Notes under the pieces: generated by a model | The model's database searches: none | The model's input: only the letters and a program-made list of their open reading frames with translations | Told to the model about the DNA's origin: nothing | Assembly (NCBI GenBank): GCA_901472405.1 | Contig: LR590463.1 | Location: forward strand, 3,596,001 to 3,660,000 | From: Serratia rubidaea | GTDB lineage: Bacteria; Pseudomonadota; Gammaproteobacteria; Enterobacterales; Enterobacteriaceae | Length of the DNA: 64,000 bases | Direction of reading: 5' to 3' | In this document: one piece after another, positions 51,889 through 60,184 of the stretch | Layout: each line of letters begins with the position of its first letter | How positions within the stretch are numbered: the first letter of the stretch is position 1 | Translations under genes and position numbers: made by a program

Positions 51889-52859
51889 ATGGATAACGCG
51901 AGCACCCTGCTCACCTTCGCCCGTGAAACGCTGGAGATTGAACTGGCCGAAGCGAAGCGCCTGCTGGCCCGGCTGGACGACAACTTTGTCCGCGCCTGCG
52001 AACTGCTGCTGAACTGCCGCGGCAAGGCGGTGATTTCCGGCATCGGCAAATCCGGCCATATCGGCAAGAAAATCGCCGCCTCGCTGGCCAGCACCGGGAC
52101 GCCCGCCTTCTTTCTGCATCCGGCGGAAGCGCTGCACGGCGATCTCGGCATGATCGGCCGAACGACGTGATGATCTTTATTTCCTACTCCGGCCGCGCCA
52201 AAGAGCTGGATCTGATCCTGCCGCTGCTGGCCGAAAGCCGGATCCCGGTGATCGCCATTACCGGCGGCAAGGCCTCGCCGCTGGCGCAGGCCGCCGCCTG
52301 CGTGCTGGATATCAGCGTCGAACGTGAAGCCTGCCCGATGGGGCTGGCGCCGACCTCCAGCGCGGTCAACACCCTGATGATCGGCGACGCATTGGCGATG
52401 GCGCTGATGCGCCAGCGCGGCTTCAACGCCGAAGACTTCGCCCGCTCACACCCGGGCGGCAGCCTCGGCGCGCGCCTGCTCAACCGCGTACACCATCTGA
52501 TGCGCACCGGCGACCGGCTGCCGAAGGTACGGGAAAGCGCCGACGTGATGGCGGCAATGCTGGAACTGAGCCGCACCGGGCTGGGACTGGTGGCGGTGTG
52601 CGACGAACAGCAGAAGGTGGTGGGCGTCTTCACCGACGGCGATCTGCGCCGCTGGCTGGTACAGGGGAACAAGCTGGAGGATCCGCTAAGCCCGGCGATT
52701 ACCCGTCCCGGCTATCGCCTGCCGGAACAGTGGCGCGCGGGAGAAGCGCTGGAAGCGCTGCACGAACAGCATATCAGCGCCGCGCCGGTGGTGAATGTCG
52801 AGGGGGAGCTGGTCGGCGCGCTGAACCTGCACGACCTGCATCAGGCCGGCATCGGCTGA
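51889..52859 (+). CDS. gutQ: Arabinose-5-phosphate isomerase, GutQ-like (one frameshift)
   Basis: A SIS domain (KAVISGIGKSGHIGKKIAASLASTGTPAFFLHPAEALHGDLGMI) interconverts D-ribulose-5-P and D-arabinose-5-P. Two CBS domains follow, for example VGVFTDGDLRRWL and VVNVEGELVGALNLHDL. A missing base at about 52160 breaks IGRNDVMIFISYSGRAKELD. Corrected length is 323 residues. I choose gutQ over kdsD because it stands alone, outside the lipopolysaccharide-transport locus. No sorbitol genes are nearby. Confidence 0.8.
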
Positions 52860-52866
52860 CCATCAG

Positions 52867-52886
52867 GGGACGGGCGCGCCCGTCCC
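52867..52886. terminator. Hairpin between gutQ and ivy
   Basis: GGGACGGGCG and CGCCCGTCCC form a perfect palindrome between two convergent genes. The flanking T-runs are poor. Confidence 0.6.
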
Positions 52887-52898
52887 TGCAAATTACGC

Positions 52899-53358
52899 TT
52901 ACTGCCAGTCCGGGCTGTTTTCAAACTGCTGGCGCAGCAGCGCCTGCATATTGCTGTCCGGCTTGCCGAGCCACTGGTATTTGGCGTACTTTTTCGGGTG
53001 CGCCACCGCTTCCGGCCGATCTTCCACTTCAAACCCGCACGCCCCAGGCCTGCGACTTGTCCGCCTTGAAGGCGACGATCAAAAAGTTATTGCCGCAGTC
53101 ATGAGGCTTGCAGATATTGCCCACCTGATACTGCTGCCCCTGCCAGCTGACCGTTTCCGCCGGCGTCGAAGTGCCGCTGCCTTTACGCGCCCAGCCCGGC
53201 AGCCGCGCCTGCCCTTTTACCATTTGCTGCCAGCTGCTCTGGTAACCCGGCTGCTGAACCAGATCCGCCGTGGTCACCACCTGCTGGGCAAAGCTGCCGG
53301 CGCTGACGGCCAGCAGTGCGCCCAACAGCGTATAACGAAGTTTATGCATTCCTGTCAT
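52899..53358 (-). CDS. ivy: Periplasmic inhibitor of C-type lysozyme, Ivy family (one frameshift)
   Basis: Ivy blocks host lysozyme in the periplasm. A signal peptide (HKLRYTLLGALLAVSAGSFA) is followed by the mature protein with the lysozyme-blocking loop CKPHDC in VGNICKPHDCGNNFLIVAF. An extra T at about 53040 breaks WGVRVEVEDRPEAV; the other frame runs on to NSPDWQ and the stop at 52899. Corrected length is about 152 residues. I start at the ATG at 53358, 8 nt after GGGAG; ATGs at 53364 and 53349 are alternatives. Confidence 0.85.
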
Positions 53359-53428
53359 GGTCATTCTCCCTTCGAGAATCAATAAAGGCGTGGATCTCTT
53401 CAGACCACAGCAACGCGAAAAAGTTGGC

Positions 53429-54229
53429 TCACCACCAGGCATGAAAATGGTGCACCGGGCCGATGCCCTGGCCGACCTCCAGGCTGTCCGCCTGCTGCAG
53501 CGCGCGCTGCAGATAATCCTTCGCCGCCGCCACCGTCTGCGGCCAGTCGTCATAACGTGGACGCAGGGCGGCCAGCGCCGCAGACAGGGTGCAGCCGGTG
53601 CCGTGCGTATGGCGCGTGGCAATGCGCGGCGCGCTGAAACGCTGCTCCGCACCGCGGCTGAACAGCCAGTCCGGGCTTTCGTCTTCACTGAGATGGCCGC
53701 CCTTCATCAGCACCGCCTGGCAGCCCATCGCCAGCAGCGCCCTTCCCTGTTCGCGCATCTGCTGCTCATTGTCCGCCGGCGGGCAATCCAGCAGCGCCGC
53801 CGCCTCCGGCAGGTTGGGCGTGATCAGCGACACCTGCGGCAGCAGCTCACGCCGGATCGACGCCACCGCCTCCGGCGCCAGCAGCGGATCGCCGCTTTTC
53901 GCCAGCATCACCGTATCCAGCACCACAAACGGCGGCTGATAATGCCGCAAGCGCTCGGCGACCGCCTGTACAATGTCAGCATTGGCCAGCATGCCGATTT
54001 TCACGCTGTCGATGCGCACGTCGCTCAACACGGAATCCAGCTGCGCGGCAACAAACGCCGGCTCAATCTGATACACCGACTGCACGCCGCGCGTGTTCTG
54101 CGCCACCAGCGCGGTGATCACGCTGGTGCCGTAGGCGCCGAGCGCCGAGAACGCTTTCAGATCCGCCTGAATGCCGGCGCCGCCGCTCGGGTCGGTGCCG
54201 GCAATGGTCAATGCGTTAATACGCTTCAT
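53429..54229 (-). CDS. thiD: Hydroxymethylpyrimidine (phospho)kinase ThiD
   Basis: ThiD phosphorylates HMP and HMP-P in thiamine synthesis. The product is 266 residues: MKRINALTIAGTDPSGGAGI, VVLDTVMLAKSGDPLL, the anion-hole/catalytic TRHTHGTGCTLSAALAALRP and IGPVHHFHAWW at the end. It is immediately downstream of thiM (overlap of thiM stop with the first of two consecutive ATGs). The frame is intact. Confidence 0.95.
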   Translation of the reverse strand: MKRINALTIAGTDPSGGAGIQADLKAFSALGAYGTSVITALVAQNTRGVQSVYQIEPAFVAAQLDSVLSDVRIDSVKIGMLANADIVQAVAERLRHYQPPFVVLDTVMLAKSGDPLLAPEAVASIRRELLPQVSLITPNLPEAAALLDCPPADNEQQMREQGRALLAMGCQAVLMKGGHLSEDESPDWLFSRGAEQRFSAPRIATRHTHGTGCTLSAALAALRPRYDDWPQTVAAAKDYLQRALQQADSLEVGQGIGPVHHFHAWW

Positions 54230-54231
54230 CA

Positions 54232-55018
54232 TCACGCTTCCCCCTGCCAGTGGTACAGCGCGTCGAGAAACGCAGGAGTAAAACTGCCCGGTCCGCCGGC
54301 CTGCCTGCTGGCCACCGCGCCGCAGTGCGCCATTACCCGGCAGGCGGCGGCGACGTGATCCAGCCGCTCGCCCGGCAGGCTGCAAAATGCCGTCACCACT
54401 GCCGATAATGCGCAGCCGGTGCCCACCACCCGCGTCATCAGCGGATCGCCGCCGCTGACCGCCCAACTGCGCCGGCCGTCGGTGATATAGTCGGTCGCGC
54501 CGGTAACCGCCACAACCGCGCCGCTGCGCTGCGCCAGCTGCTGCGCCGCCGGCAGCGCGACCAGGGAGTCCGCCGTGCTGTCGACGCCGCGCCCCGAAGC
54601 CTGCAGCCCGCTCAGCGCCATGATTTCCGACGCGTTGCCGCGGATCGCCGCCGCCGCAGCGCCAGCAGCCGGTGGGCAAACTCGGTGCGAAAGGTCAGCC
54701 CGCCGACCGCCACCGGGTCCAGTACCCAGGCGTCGCGGCCTGATTAGCGGCTTCCACCGCCGCCAGCATTGACTCCGCGCGGGCGGCGGTCAGGGTGCCG
54801 ATATTGATCAACACGCCATCGGCCAGACGGCTGAACTGCGCCGCTTCGGACGGTTCAACCACCATCGCCGGCGACGCGCCCAGCGCCAGCAAGACGTTGG
54901 CCGTCAGCGTTTGCACCACGTCGTTGGTCAGGCAGTGAATCAGCGGGGAATGTTGTTTGAGCAGCTGTAAGCTGGCCGCGGCCGTTGCGCCGGGCAATTC
55001 ATCAGGTCGAGCGATCAT
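54232..55018 (-). CDS. thiM: Hydroxyethylthiazole kinase ThiM (two frameshifts)
   Basis: ThiM salvages 4-methyl-5-hydroxyethylthiazole. The N-terminal part has [20 protein letters not shown] and [17 protein letters not shown]. The C-terminal part has [20 protein letters not shown] and [16 protein letters not shown] (anion hole and catalytic Cys region). Missing bases near 54740 ([16 protein letters not shown]) and 54656 ([21 protein letters not shown]) disrupt the middle. Corrected length is about 262 residues. A TPP riboswitch lies directly upstream. Confidence 0.92.
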
Positions 55019-55068
55019 AGTTCTCCCAACCGGCGTTAAGAAGGCGGGCGCCGGTCAGGACGCCAAGA

Positions 55069-55150
55069 CTTCCCTACGCTGGTATTATCCAGATCAGGTA
55101 ATACGGGTATTTCTCAGCCTTCACGCGTCGTGAAGGGCACCCGAGTCTCC
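55069..55150 (-). promoter_or_regulatory. TPP riboswitch (THI element) for thiMD
   Basis: On the minus strand, ACTCGGGTGCCCTTC leads to the THI-box core CTGAGAAATACCCG (CTGAGA at 55112-55117), then ACCTGATCTGGATAAT and CCAGCGTAGGGAAG. These are the conserved thiamine-pyrophosphate aptamer elements in order. The following GC-rich 50 nt before thiM can form the expression platform that hides the ribosome-binding site when TPP is bound. Confidence 0.97.
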
Positions 55151-55436
55151 GCAGCACATCCCACAGGGATAGCGACTGCGCCCACATCATACTCCGCCCC
55201 ACTCGGGATTCAAATCTTTCAACGGCATGTCGATGACGCTGGCAGAACGCTCTGCGCCGGGTAATCTTGCAATAATCTCGATAATAATATTTTTAACATC
55301 ACTTAAATAAATATAATTGTGATGAATTTAGGATAAAGTCGGAGGGCTTATTTTCAGCTGACAAGAATTTTCCTTAAAACCAACAAAACGCTGTAAACAG
55401 TATTTATAAGATTAAAAAAGAGGGTAATATTAAATA
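55151..55436. other. AT-rich non-coding region before the small-peptide operon
   Basis: No gene is visible. From about 55250 the base composition drops to strongly AT-rich, unlike the GC-rich core. A 19-bp stretch from 55280 (GATAATAATATTTTTAACA) matches the Fur consensus at 14 positions. A -10-like TATAAG lies at 55405-55410. These are suggestive only, because AT-rich sequence gives such matches easily. Confidence 0.4.
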
Positions 55437-55463
55437 ACACCTTGGCTGTTCTCGCCAAGGTGT
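55437..55463 (+). promoter_or_regulatory. Leader hairpin of the small-peptide operon
   Basis: ACACCTTGGC-TGTTCTC-GCCAAGGTGT is a perfect 10-bp stem with a 7-base loop, 55 nt before the first peptide start. No T-run follows, so it is not a standard terminator. It probably stabilises or regulates the transcript. Confidence 0.6.
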
Positions 55464-55517
55464 CACCGTTGTATTTATACACACAATCTTTTATTTTCAA
55501 TAAAAAAGGAATTTATC

Positions 55518-55772
55518 ATGAGAGAATTATCTAACGTTGAAGTTGAAGCGGTTTCCGGCGGCATTTTCGGTGGTATTATCGGCAATATCATCAACGCCGG
55601 CGTTGATACCCTGACCGGTATCGCAGGCAACATCGTCGGCAATATCGCCAACTCTATCGGCACCACCATTGGCCTGGGCATGGGCTTCCTGGACAAACTC
55701 GTCAACGCTTTCCGTCCGAACCGTCCTACTCAGCCTGCGCCGGACGCGCCAAGCGCAGCCGCTCGCCGCTAA
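55518..55772 (+). CDS. Double-glycine-leader glycine-rich peptide 1 (bacteriocin-like)
   Basis: This 84-residue peptide starts MRELSNVEVEAVSGG, a typical double-glycine leader of class II bacteriocins and microcins (as in microcin V, MRTLTLNELDSVSGG). Such leaders are removed by a peptidase-containing ABC exporter after the GG at residues 14-15. The roughly 69-residue core is rich in Gly and Ile with G-x-x-x-G spacing (IFGGIIGNIINAG, GIAGNIVGNIANSIG), suited to membrane insertion, and ends in a Pro/Ala/Arg-rich tail. The ribosome-binding site AAAAAAGGA is good. No exporter or immunity gene is recognisable nearby. Antimicrobial function is inferred. Confidence 0.75.
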   Translation: MRELSNVEVEAVSGGIFGGIIGNIINAGVDTLTGIAGNIVGNIANSIGTTIGLGMGFLDKLVNAFRPNRPTQPAPDAPSAAARR

Positions 55773-55837
55773 TTACTCACAGCCTGACGCGGATGGCGCT
55801 CAGTCGCCGTAATAACCAACAAGGATAACTAAGAGTT

Positions 55838-56038
55838 ATGCAAAAATTAGCGCAAGGCAAAGCAATGAGCGTTATTGGCGGCGCTTGGGGATGTAAAGTC
55901 AGCCATAACGTATCGCCATCATCCTCAGGGTTGGTTTGCTACCGGACCGTAGGTTGCGTTGACAAATTCGGCAACGTCACCTCCTCCAGCAAGCCCGTAG
56001 AGCTGAATGAATGTGCGTCTGCCATTACCAAGCCGTAA
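55838..56038 (+). CDS. Four-cysteine small peptide with GG leader
   Basis: This 66-residue peptide begins MQKLAQGKAMSVIGG, then the core AWGCKVSHNV. Four cysteines (GC, VC, GC and EC contexts) could form two disulfides. The layout (short leader ending in IGG, then the block VCYRTVGCVDKFGNVTS) recalls small enterobacterial GG-containing proteins of the DUF4762 type, from memory and unconfirmed. AAGGA lies 12 nt upstream. It sits between two glycine-zipper peptide genes, which suggests shared export or a partner or immunity role. Confidence 0.65.
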   Translation: MQKLAQGKAMSVIGGAWGCKVSHNVSPSSSGLVCYRTVGCVDKFGNVTSSSKPVELNECASAITKP

Positions 56039-56086
56039 TTATCCCAGCCCTTTTTATCTACCTCATTTAATGTTTAAGGACAAACC

Positions 56087-56311
56087 ATGAGAGAATTATC
56101 TAACGTTGAAGTCAATGAAGTATCAGGTGGTATCGCCGGTCTCGACGGTATCTTCGGCGGTCTCCTGGGTGGTGTTGTTGGTTCTCTCACCCAGGGCGCC
56201 GAATCCATCCTCGGCAGCATCACCAATGCGGCCAGAGGCGTAGGCAAGATCTTCACCGACGGCGTATTTAACCTTGTCCGTGGTTTCTGGGAAGGTCGTT
56301 ACACCAAGTAA
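56087..56311 (+). CDS. Double-glycine-leader glycine-rich peptide 2 (bacteriocin-like)
   Basis: This 74-residue peptide starts MRELSNVEVNEVSGG, almost the same leader as peptide 1; the first 26 bases of the two genes are identical. The core has G-x-x-x-G patterns (GIFGGLLGGVVGSLTQG, ILGSITNAARGVG) and an aromatic, basic end (VRGFWEGRYTK). AAGGA lies 7 nt upstream. With peptide 1 it could be a two-peptide (class IIb) bacteriocin; this is inference. Confidence 0.75.
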   Translation: MRELSNVEVNEVSGGIAGLDGIFGGLLGGVVGSLTQGAESILGSITNAARGVGKIFTDGVFNLVRGFWEGRYTK

Positions 56312-56373
56312 CGTCGCCAATATCAACCGGGCCGGCAGCACCATGCTCACCGCCCGGTAACGCGTCTTATTTT

Positions 56374-56404
56374 AAGAGCAAATAGTTATATTTGCTCTTT
56401 TTTC
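56374..56404 (+). terminator. Terminator of the small-peptide operon
   Basis: AAGAGCAAATA-GTTA-TATTTGCTCTT is followed by TTTTTC. It closes the operon starting at 55518. Confidence 0.93.
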
Positions 56405-56486
56405 TATCTCTCGCCAACGGCATGATATTCCGACATACTCAGGTGTCGACGCTGCTCGATTTCCGCGCGTCCGCCACCGAGGGAGC

Positions 56487-56917
56487 ATGATGCAAATACG
56501 GCCATACCAACAATCCGATCGTCCCTTTCTGCGCCGCATATATTTGGCAGCACGTAAAACCGCCTTTCACTGGCGGGATACCCGCCATTACCAACCGAAA
56601 GATTTTTGATCGCGCCACGCTGGGGGAAGAGATTTGGGTGGCTGAAGAGCACGGTATACCGCTGGGCTTTGTTTCCATTCACCGGGCGGGAGGATTTCAT
56701 CCACAACCTGTTTGTGGATCCGACCCAGCAAACGCGCGGCGTCGGCAGCGCCCTGCTCAAACAGGCGGAATCCACCTTCCGCGGCATCGGCGCGTTAAAA
56801 TGCCTGATCCGTAACGAACCTGCCCTGCTGTTTTACCGGCGGCACGGCTGGCATATTGTCAGCCAGGGAGGAGAAGGCGACGACGCCTATTATCTGCTGC
56901 ACAGCGCCGCCAGCTAG
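56487..56917 (+). CDS. GNAT N-acetyltransferase (two frameshifts)
   Basis: The corrected sequence starts MMQIRPYQQSDRPFLRRIYL and continues WRDTRHYQPKDFDRATLGEE, EIWVAEEHGIPLGFVSIH and the acetyl-CoA loop NLFVDPTQQTRGVGSALLKQ, ending LLFYRRHGWHIVSQG. Frame breaks: one extra T at about 56608 and one extra G at about 56690. Length is about 142 residues. It lies between the peptide operon and the tandem-repeat gene. It might modify a product or give self-protection, but nothing in the sequence shows this. Confidence 0.8.
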
Positions 56918-57024
56918 TCGGCCCGGCCCGCAAAATCTTCGCCATGAGGGAACCCTCTCCGCGCAGTGGTTACTCACTATGATAGCAATGATGAAACGTT
57001 GGCGGAGCGAACGGAGGGCAATTT

Positions 57025-59175
57025 ATGGTCGGGTTAAATCCTGCGCTGCTTGGCGCGGCGGTAAAAGGCATCAGTCAAAGTTTGCACCACCAGCGCCATG
57101 GCTTCGCCGGCCTGTCCCAAATGGCGGGACGCGCGCACGACCAGCTGCTAAGCGCGCACTCTCAGGCAATGATGCGACAATTTACTCAGCCAAGCCCGCT
57201 GCGCCATGCATTCTCAGCCAAACTCGGCGACGCAACGCATAAGTTCCGCCCCGGTGAACTGCCGGACATGTTTTCTCTCCGCCGTCAAACAGGGCAATAA
57301 CGCGCTGCGCGCATTGCACCATACGGTAACCCACGGCCTGCAGGAGGCCTACGCCCACAGCGCCACCTTCCGCGCGGCGTTTAACCACGCCTATCGCGAC
57401 GAGGTCAGATTCGGCGGCCATGCCCCTCACTGGGCAGATCAATCCACAGGCTGCCACCACCACGCCGGCGCATCAGCCCTCCGCCAAGACGCTGGGACTG
57501 AAGCTGCTGCTTGAGGTGCTCAACGGCAACCCGCCCGGCTACGCAGCGAACAGGGGCAACAGCGTTGAGCAAGCGACGCGCCCTGCTCCACGCGCTGCTA
57601 GAAGGGCTGACCGGACTGCCGCAGCATGAAAGCCTGCATGGCAAACCCCATCCGCGCGGGCCGCTGATCGAACTGCTGAATATTGTGGTGGATGAGATAG
57701 TGCGTCAGCTCGGCACGCAGGACCCCGCCTGCGTCAGCCACCCGGCGCCTGCTGGCGACGCTGAGCCGCAACGGCCGACGGACGCCAAAACAACGCCGCC
57801 GTCTGCCGATACAACGACGGCCGCTGCGCAGGAGGACGCTTCCCGACGGCGTCCCCGGCCAAAACAGCGCCAGCGTCTCTAAGCCGCCCGACGGCAGATG
57901 CGCCGTCAGCACAGCGTCTGCAATCCTTTTCCCCCCAACCAGCCGCTGCCGCAGCAAACAGCGCCGCGTCCCACGCCTCACGGGCCGGCAATCACCGAAG
58001 ATAACGAGCCGGTAGAAGAACTGACGCGGCCGGACCCGGCGGCTGGCGCCGCACGGGAAGCGTTTGGCCGCAAGGTGTTCGACGGGCTGATGCGGGAAGG
58101 CGGGGTCGCCTACCCGCACGACGCGCCAGCGCTACCAGAATGGGCCAGACCTTCCAGCGCAATATGGCGCCGCTGTTCAAACACGTAACGGGGCAGGAAA
58201 AAAGCGCCGCGGAGCTGCTGCATAAACTCCATGCGGAAGACAAAAAAACCGCAACCTTCCGCTTCGACCCGGCATTTCCGGGCGGCCTGCTGGCCGCCAT
58301 GCAGGAAAAACGCGGCGATGCCAAAAGCGGCCTGCCGCTTCTACCTGGTCATGGCGCAGGCGGCAGGCTTTAAGGCGCAGACCCACGCCTTCCCCGTCGC
58401 CGGCAATCTCAGCGTGCCCTCGGCCGGCCAGCCTGGCGAACATCATCGTCTGACCGAACACGCGGTGTTAAAAATCAAGCGATGAGCACGGCAACAGCAG
58501 CTATTTCGATCCGTTGCTGGGCCGCGCGGTTAACCCGTTTCGCAGCGACAGCATGGAAAACTACCTGAACACCGCCACCCTCACCAACGACGAAACCGCC
58601 CATATTCGCGCGCGCCATCCGCAGGAAACCGCCGTGTATGGCCGCGGCATTATGGATGCGCTGATGAGAGCGGGCATCAGCACCTTCCCTGAACCGGGGC
58701 TGGAGGCCAAACAGCAGGAGGCGGGCCAGCACATCCAGCGGGCATTCGCCCCGTTGTTCAAACATACCCACGGCAAAGAGAGCACCCTGAGCCTGCTGCA
58801 AAAAATTAGCGGACGAAAATAAACGCAGCCAGGCCGTCCGCTTCAACCCGGCTGAAAGCCAGCGCGATATTTATGATATTGCTCTCGAACAGCAGGCCGA
58901 CGCGGCCTCCATCAGCAAACTGTTTCAGACGCTGGCAAACAGCGCCGGCCACCATCAGGTTGAGCTGCATACCATTGATACGCCGCTGTCCATCGCCATG
59001 GGCGACAGCCCGGACATTCCCGGCGTGAAGCCAAATGCCAGATTCGAACTGCAAAACCATACCGTGTTAAAACTCAGCGATCCGCAGGGTAATACGCTGT
59101 TTTTTCGACCCGGTTCTGGCGCGCCGGGTCAACCCCGACGATACCCGCAGCCTGGCGGACTATCTGCGGGTATAA
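57025..59175 (+). CDS. Large protein with two tandem repeats of an unrecognised domain (many frameshifts)
   Basis: I do not recognise this family. Starting at the ATG at 57025 (GGAGGG upstream), coding sequence shifts repeatedly among three frames up to the stop at 59173-59175, giving about 715 residues when joined. The N-terminal third starts MVGLNPALLGAAVKGISQSL; a Pro/Thr/Ala-rich linker follows (about 57730-57990). Two repeats follow. Block one is FGRKVFDGLMREG vs YGRGIMDALMRAG. Block two is QRNMAPLFKHVTGQEKSA vs QRAFAPLFKHTHGKESTL. Block three is HAVLKI..DEHGNSSYFDPLLGRAVNP vs HTVLKLSDPQGNTLFFDPVLARRVNP. The H...D...FDP layout recalls papain-fold enzymes, but no cysteine is present in the repeats. 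It could be a secreted effector or toxin. Confidence 0.55.
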
Positions 59176-59195
59176 ACGCGACCGAGCAGCCGCCT

Positions 59196-59940
59196 TCAGA
59201 GCGCCCGCAGCGTCATCTCTACGCCCAGCACGATCAGGCAGAGCAGAAAACAGCGGCGGAACAGCAGCGGTGAGATCACCCGGCGCAGCTTCTGCCCGGC
59301 AAACAGCCCCACCAGCGCCGGCAGCACCGCCAGCGTTGACGCCCCAGCGAACCGGCCTGGAAGGCGCCGTGCCACCATAGCCCCGCCGCCAGCGCCAGCG
59401 TCGAGCAGGTAAAAGAGATGCCCAGCGCCTGCACCAGTTCATCTTTTTCCAGCCCCAACGCCTGCAGCCAGGGGCACCGCCGGCATAACAAAAACTCCGG
59501 TGCCGCCGGTCAGCATGCCGGTGGCCAGCCCGACAACCGGCGAAAAGTATTTCTCCCGCGGGCGGAGACGGCGTAAATGCGTCCTGACAGGGTCCATAAG
59601 CCGTAAATAATCAGAGCCACGCCTAACGCCAGCTGCGTGCGGCTGCTGTTGCCTGCTGCGATCCAGCCACTGGTACAGAGCGTGGCCAGCGTCACCATCA
59701 ACAGCATCGGCCACAGCCGGCGCAGCAGCGCCGCCGTATTGCCGCCGCCTGCCAGCTGAAAGATATTCGTCACCAATGAGGGCAGCAGCAGCATGCCGCT
59801 GCGGCGACCGGCGAGATCAGCGCGCCCAGCAGCCCCATCGCCACGGTCGGCAGCCCCATGCCGGTCACGCCTTTCACCAGCCCGGCCAGCAGGAAAACCG
59901 CGCCGCTCAGCAGCAGCGTGGCGCTATCAAAGTCAGTCAT
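59196..59940 (-). CDS. TSUP-family (TauE/SafE) permease (several frameshifts)
   Basis: Reconstructed order: MTDFDSATLLLSGAVFLLAGLVKGVTGMGLPTVAMGLLG, LLLLPSLVTNIFQLAGGGNT, a middle helix block with LALGVALIIYGLWTLSGR, PVVGLATGMLTGGTGVFVMP, LGISFTCSTLALAAGLWW, and VLPALVGLFAGQKLRRVISP with LGVEMTLRAL at the end. The paired G-x-T-G-x-G segments in each half are typical of TSUP anion exporters (sulfite, sulfonates and others). Frame breaks lie near 59800, 59560, 59480 and 59345. Length is about 248 residues. Substrate is unknown. It converges on the tandem-repeat gene 20 nt away. Confidence 0.8.
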
Positions 59941-60184
59941 GATGTCGCTCCCCGGCGATAAGGGGAAATAACGCTGCGGACGCGGTGGTGTTGATGCTAA
60001 TGGCAAACATAACGGGCTCCTTTTTCCTTGGGATAAACATCCTGGCTCAAAGAACCCGGCCATACTTCGCTGCCAGCCGAAGTATGGCTGATAACGCGTG
60101 CGACAAGCCGATTTTAGTGGAAACTGCAAGCAAAGCGCGTGCGCACCGGAGACACGCCGACAATCAACCAGGAAAGGTAACCTT

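Noticed and set aside
57025-59175. Papain-like protease assignment for the tandem-repeat protein
   Set aside because: His and Asp-like positions exist, but no cysteine occurs in either repeat, so the catalytic set is incomplete.
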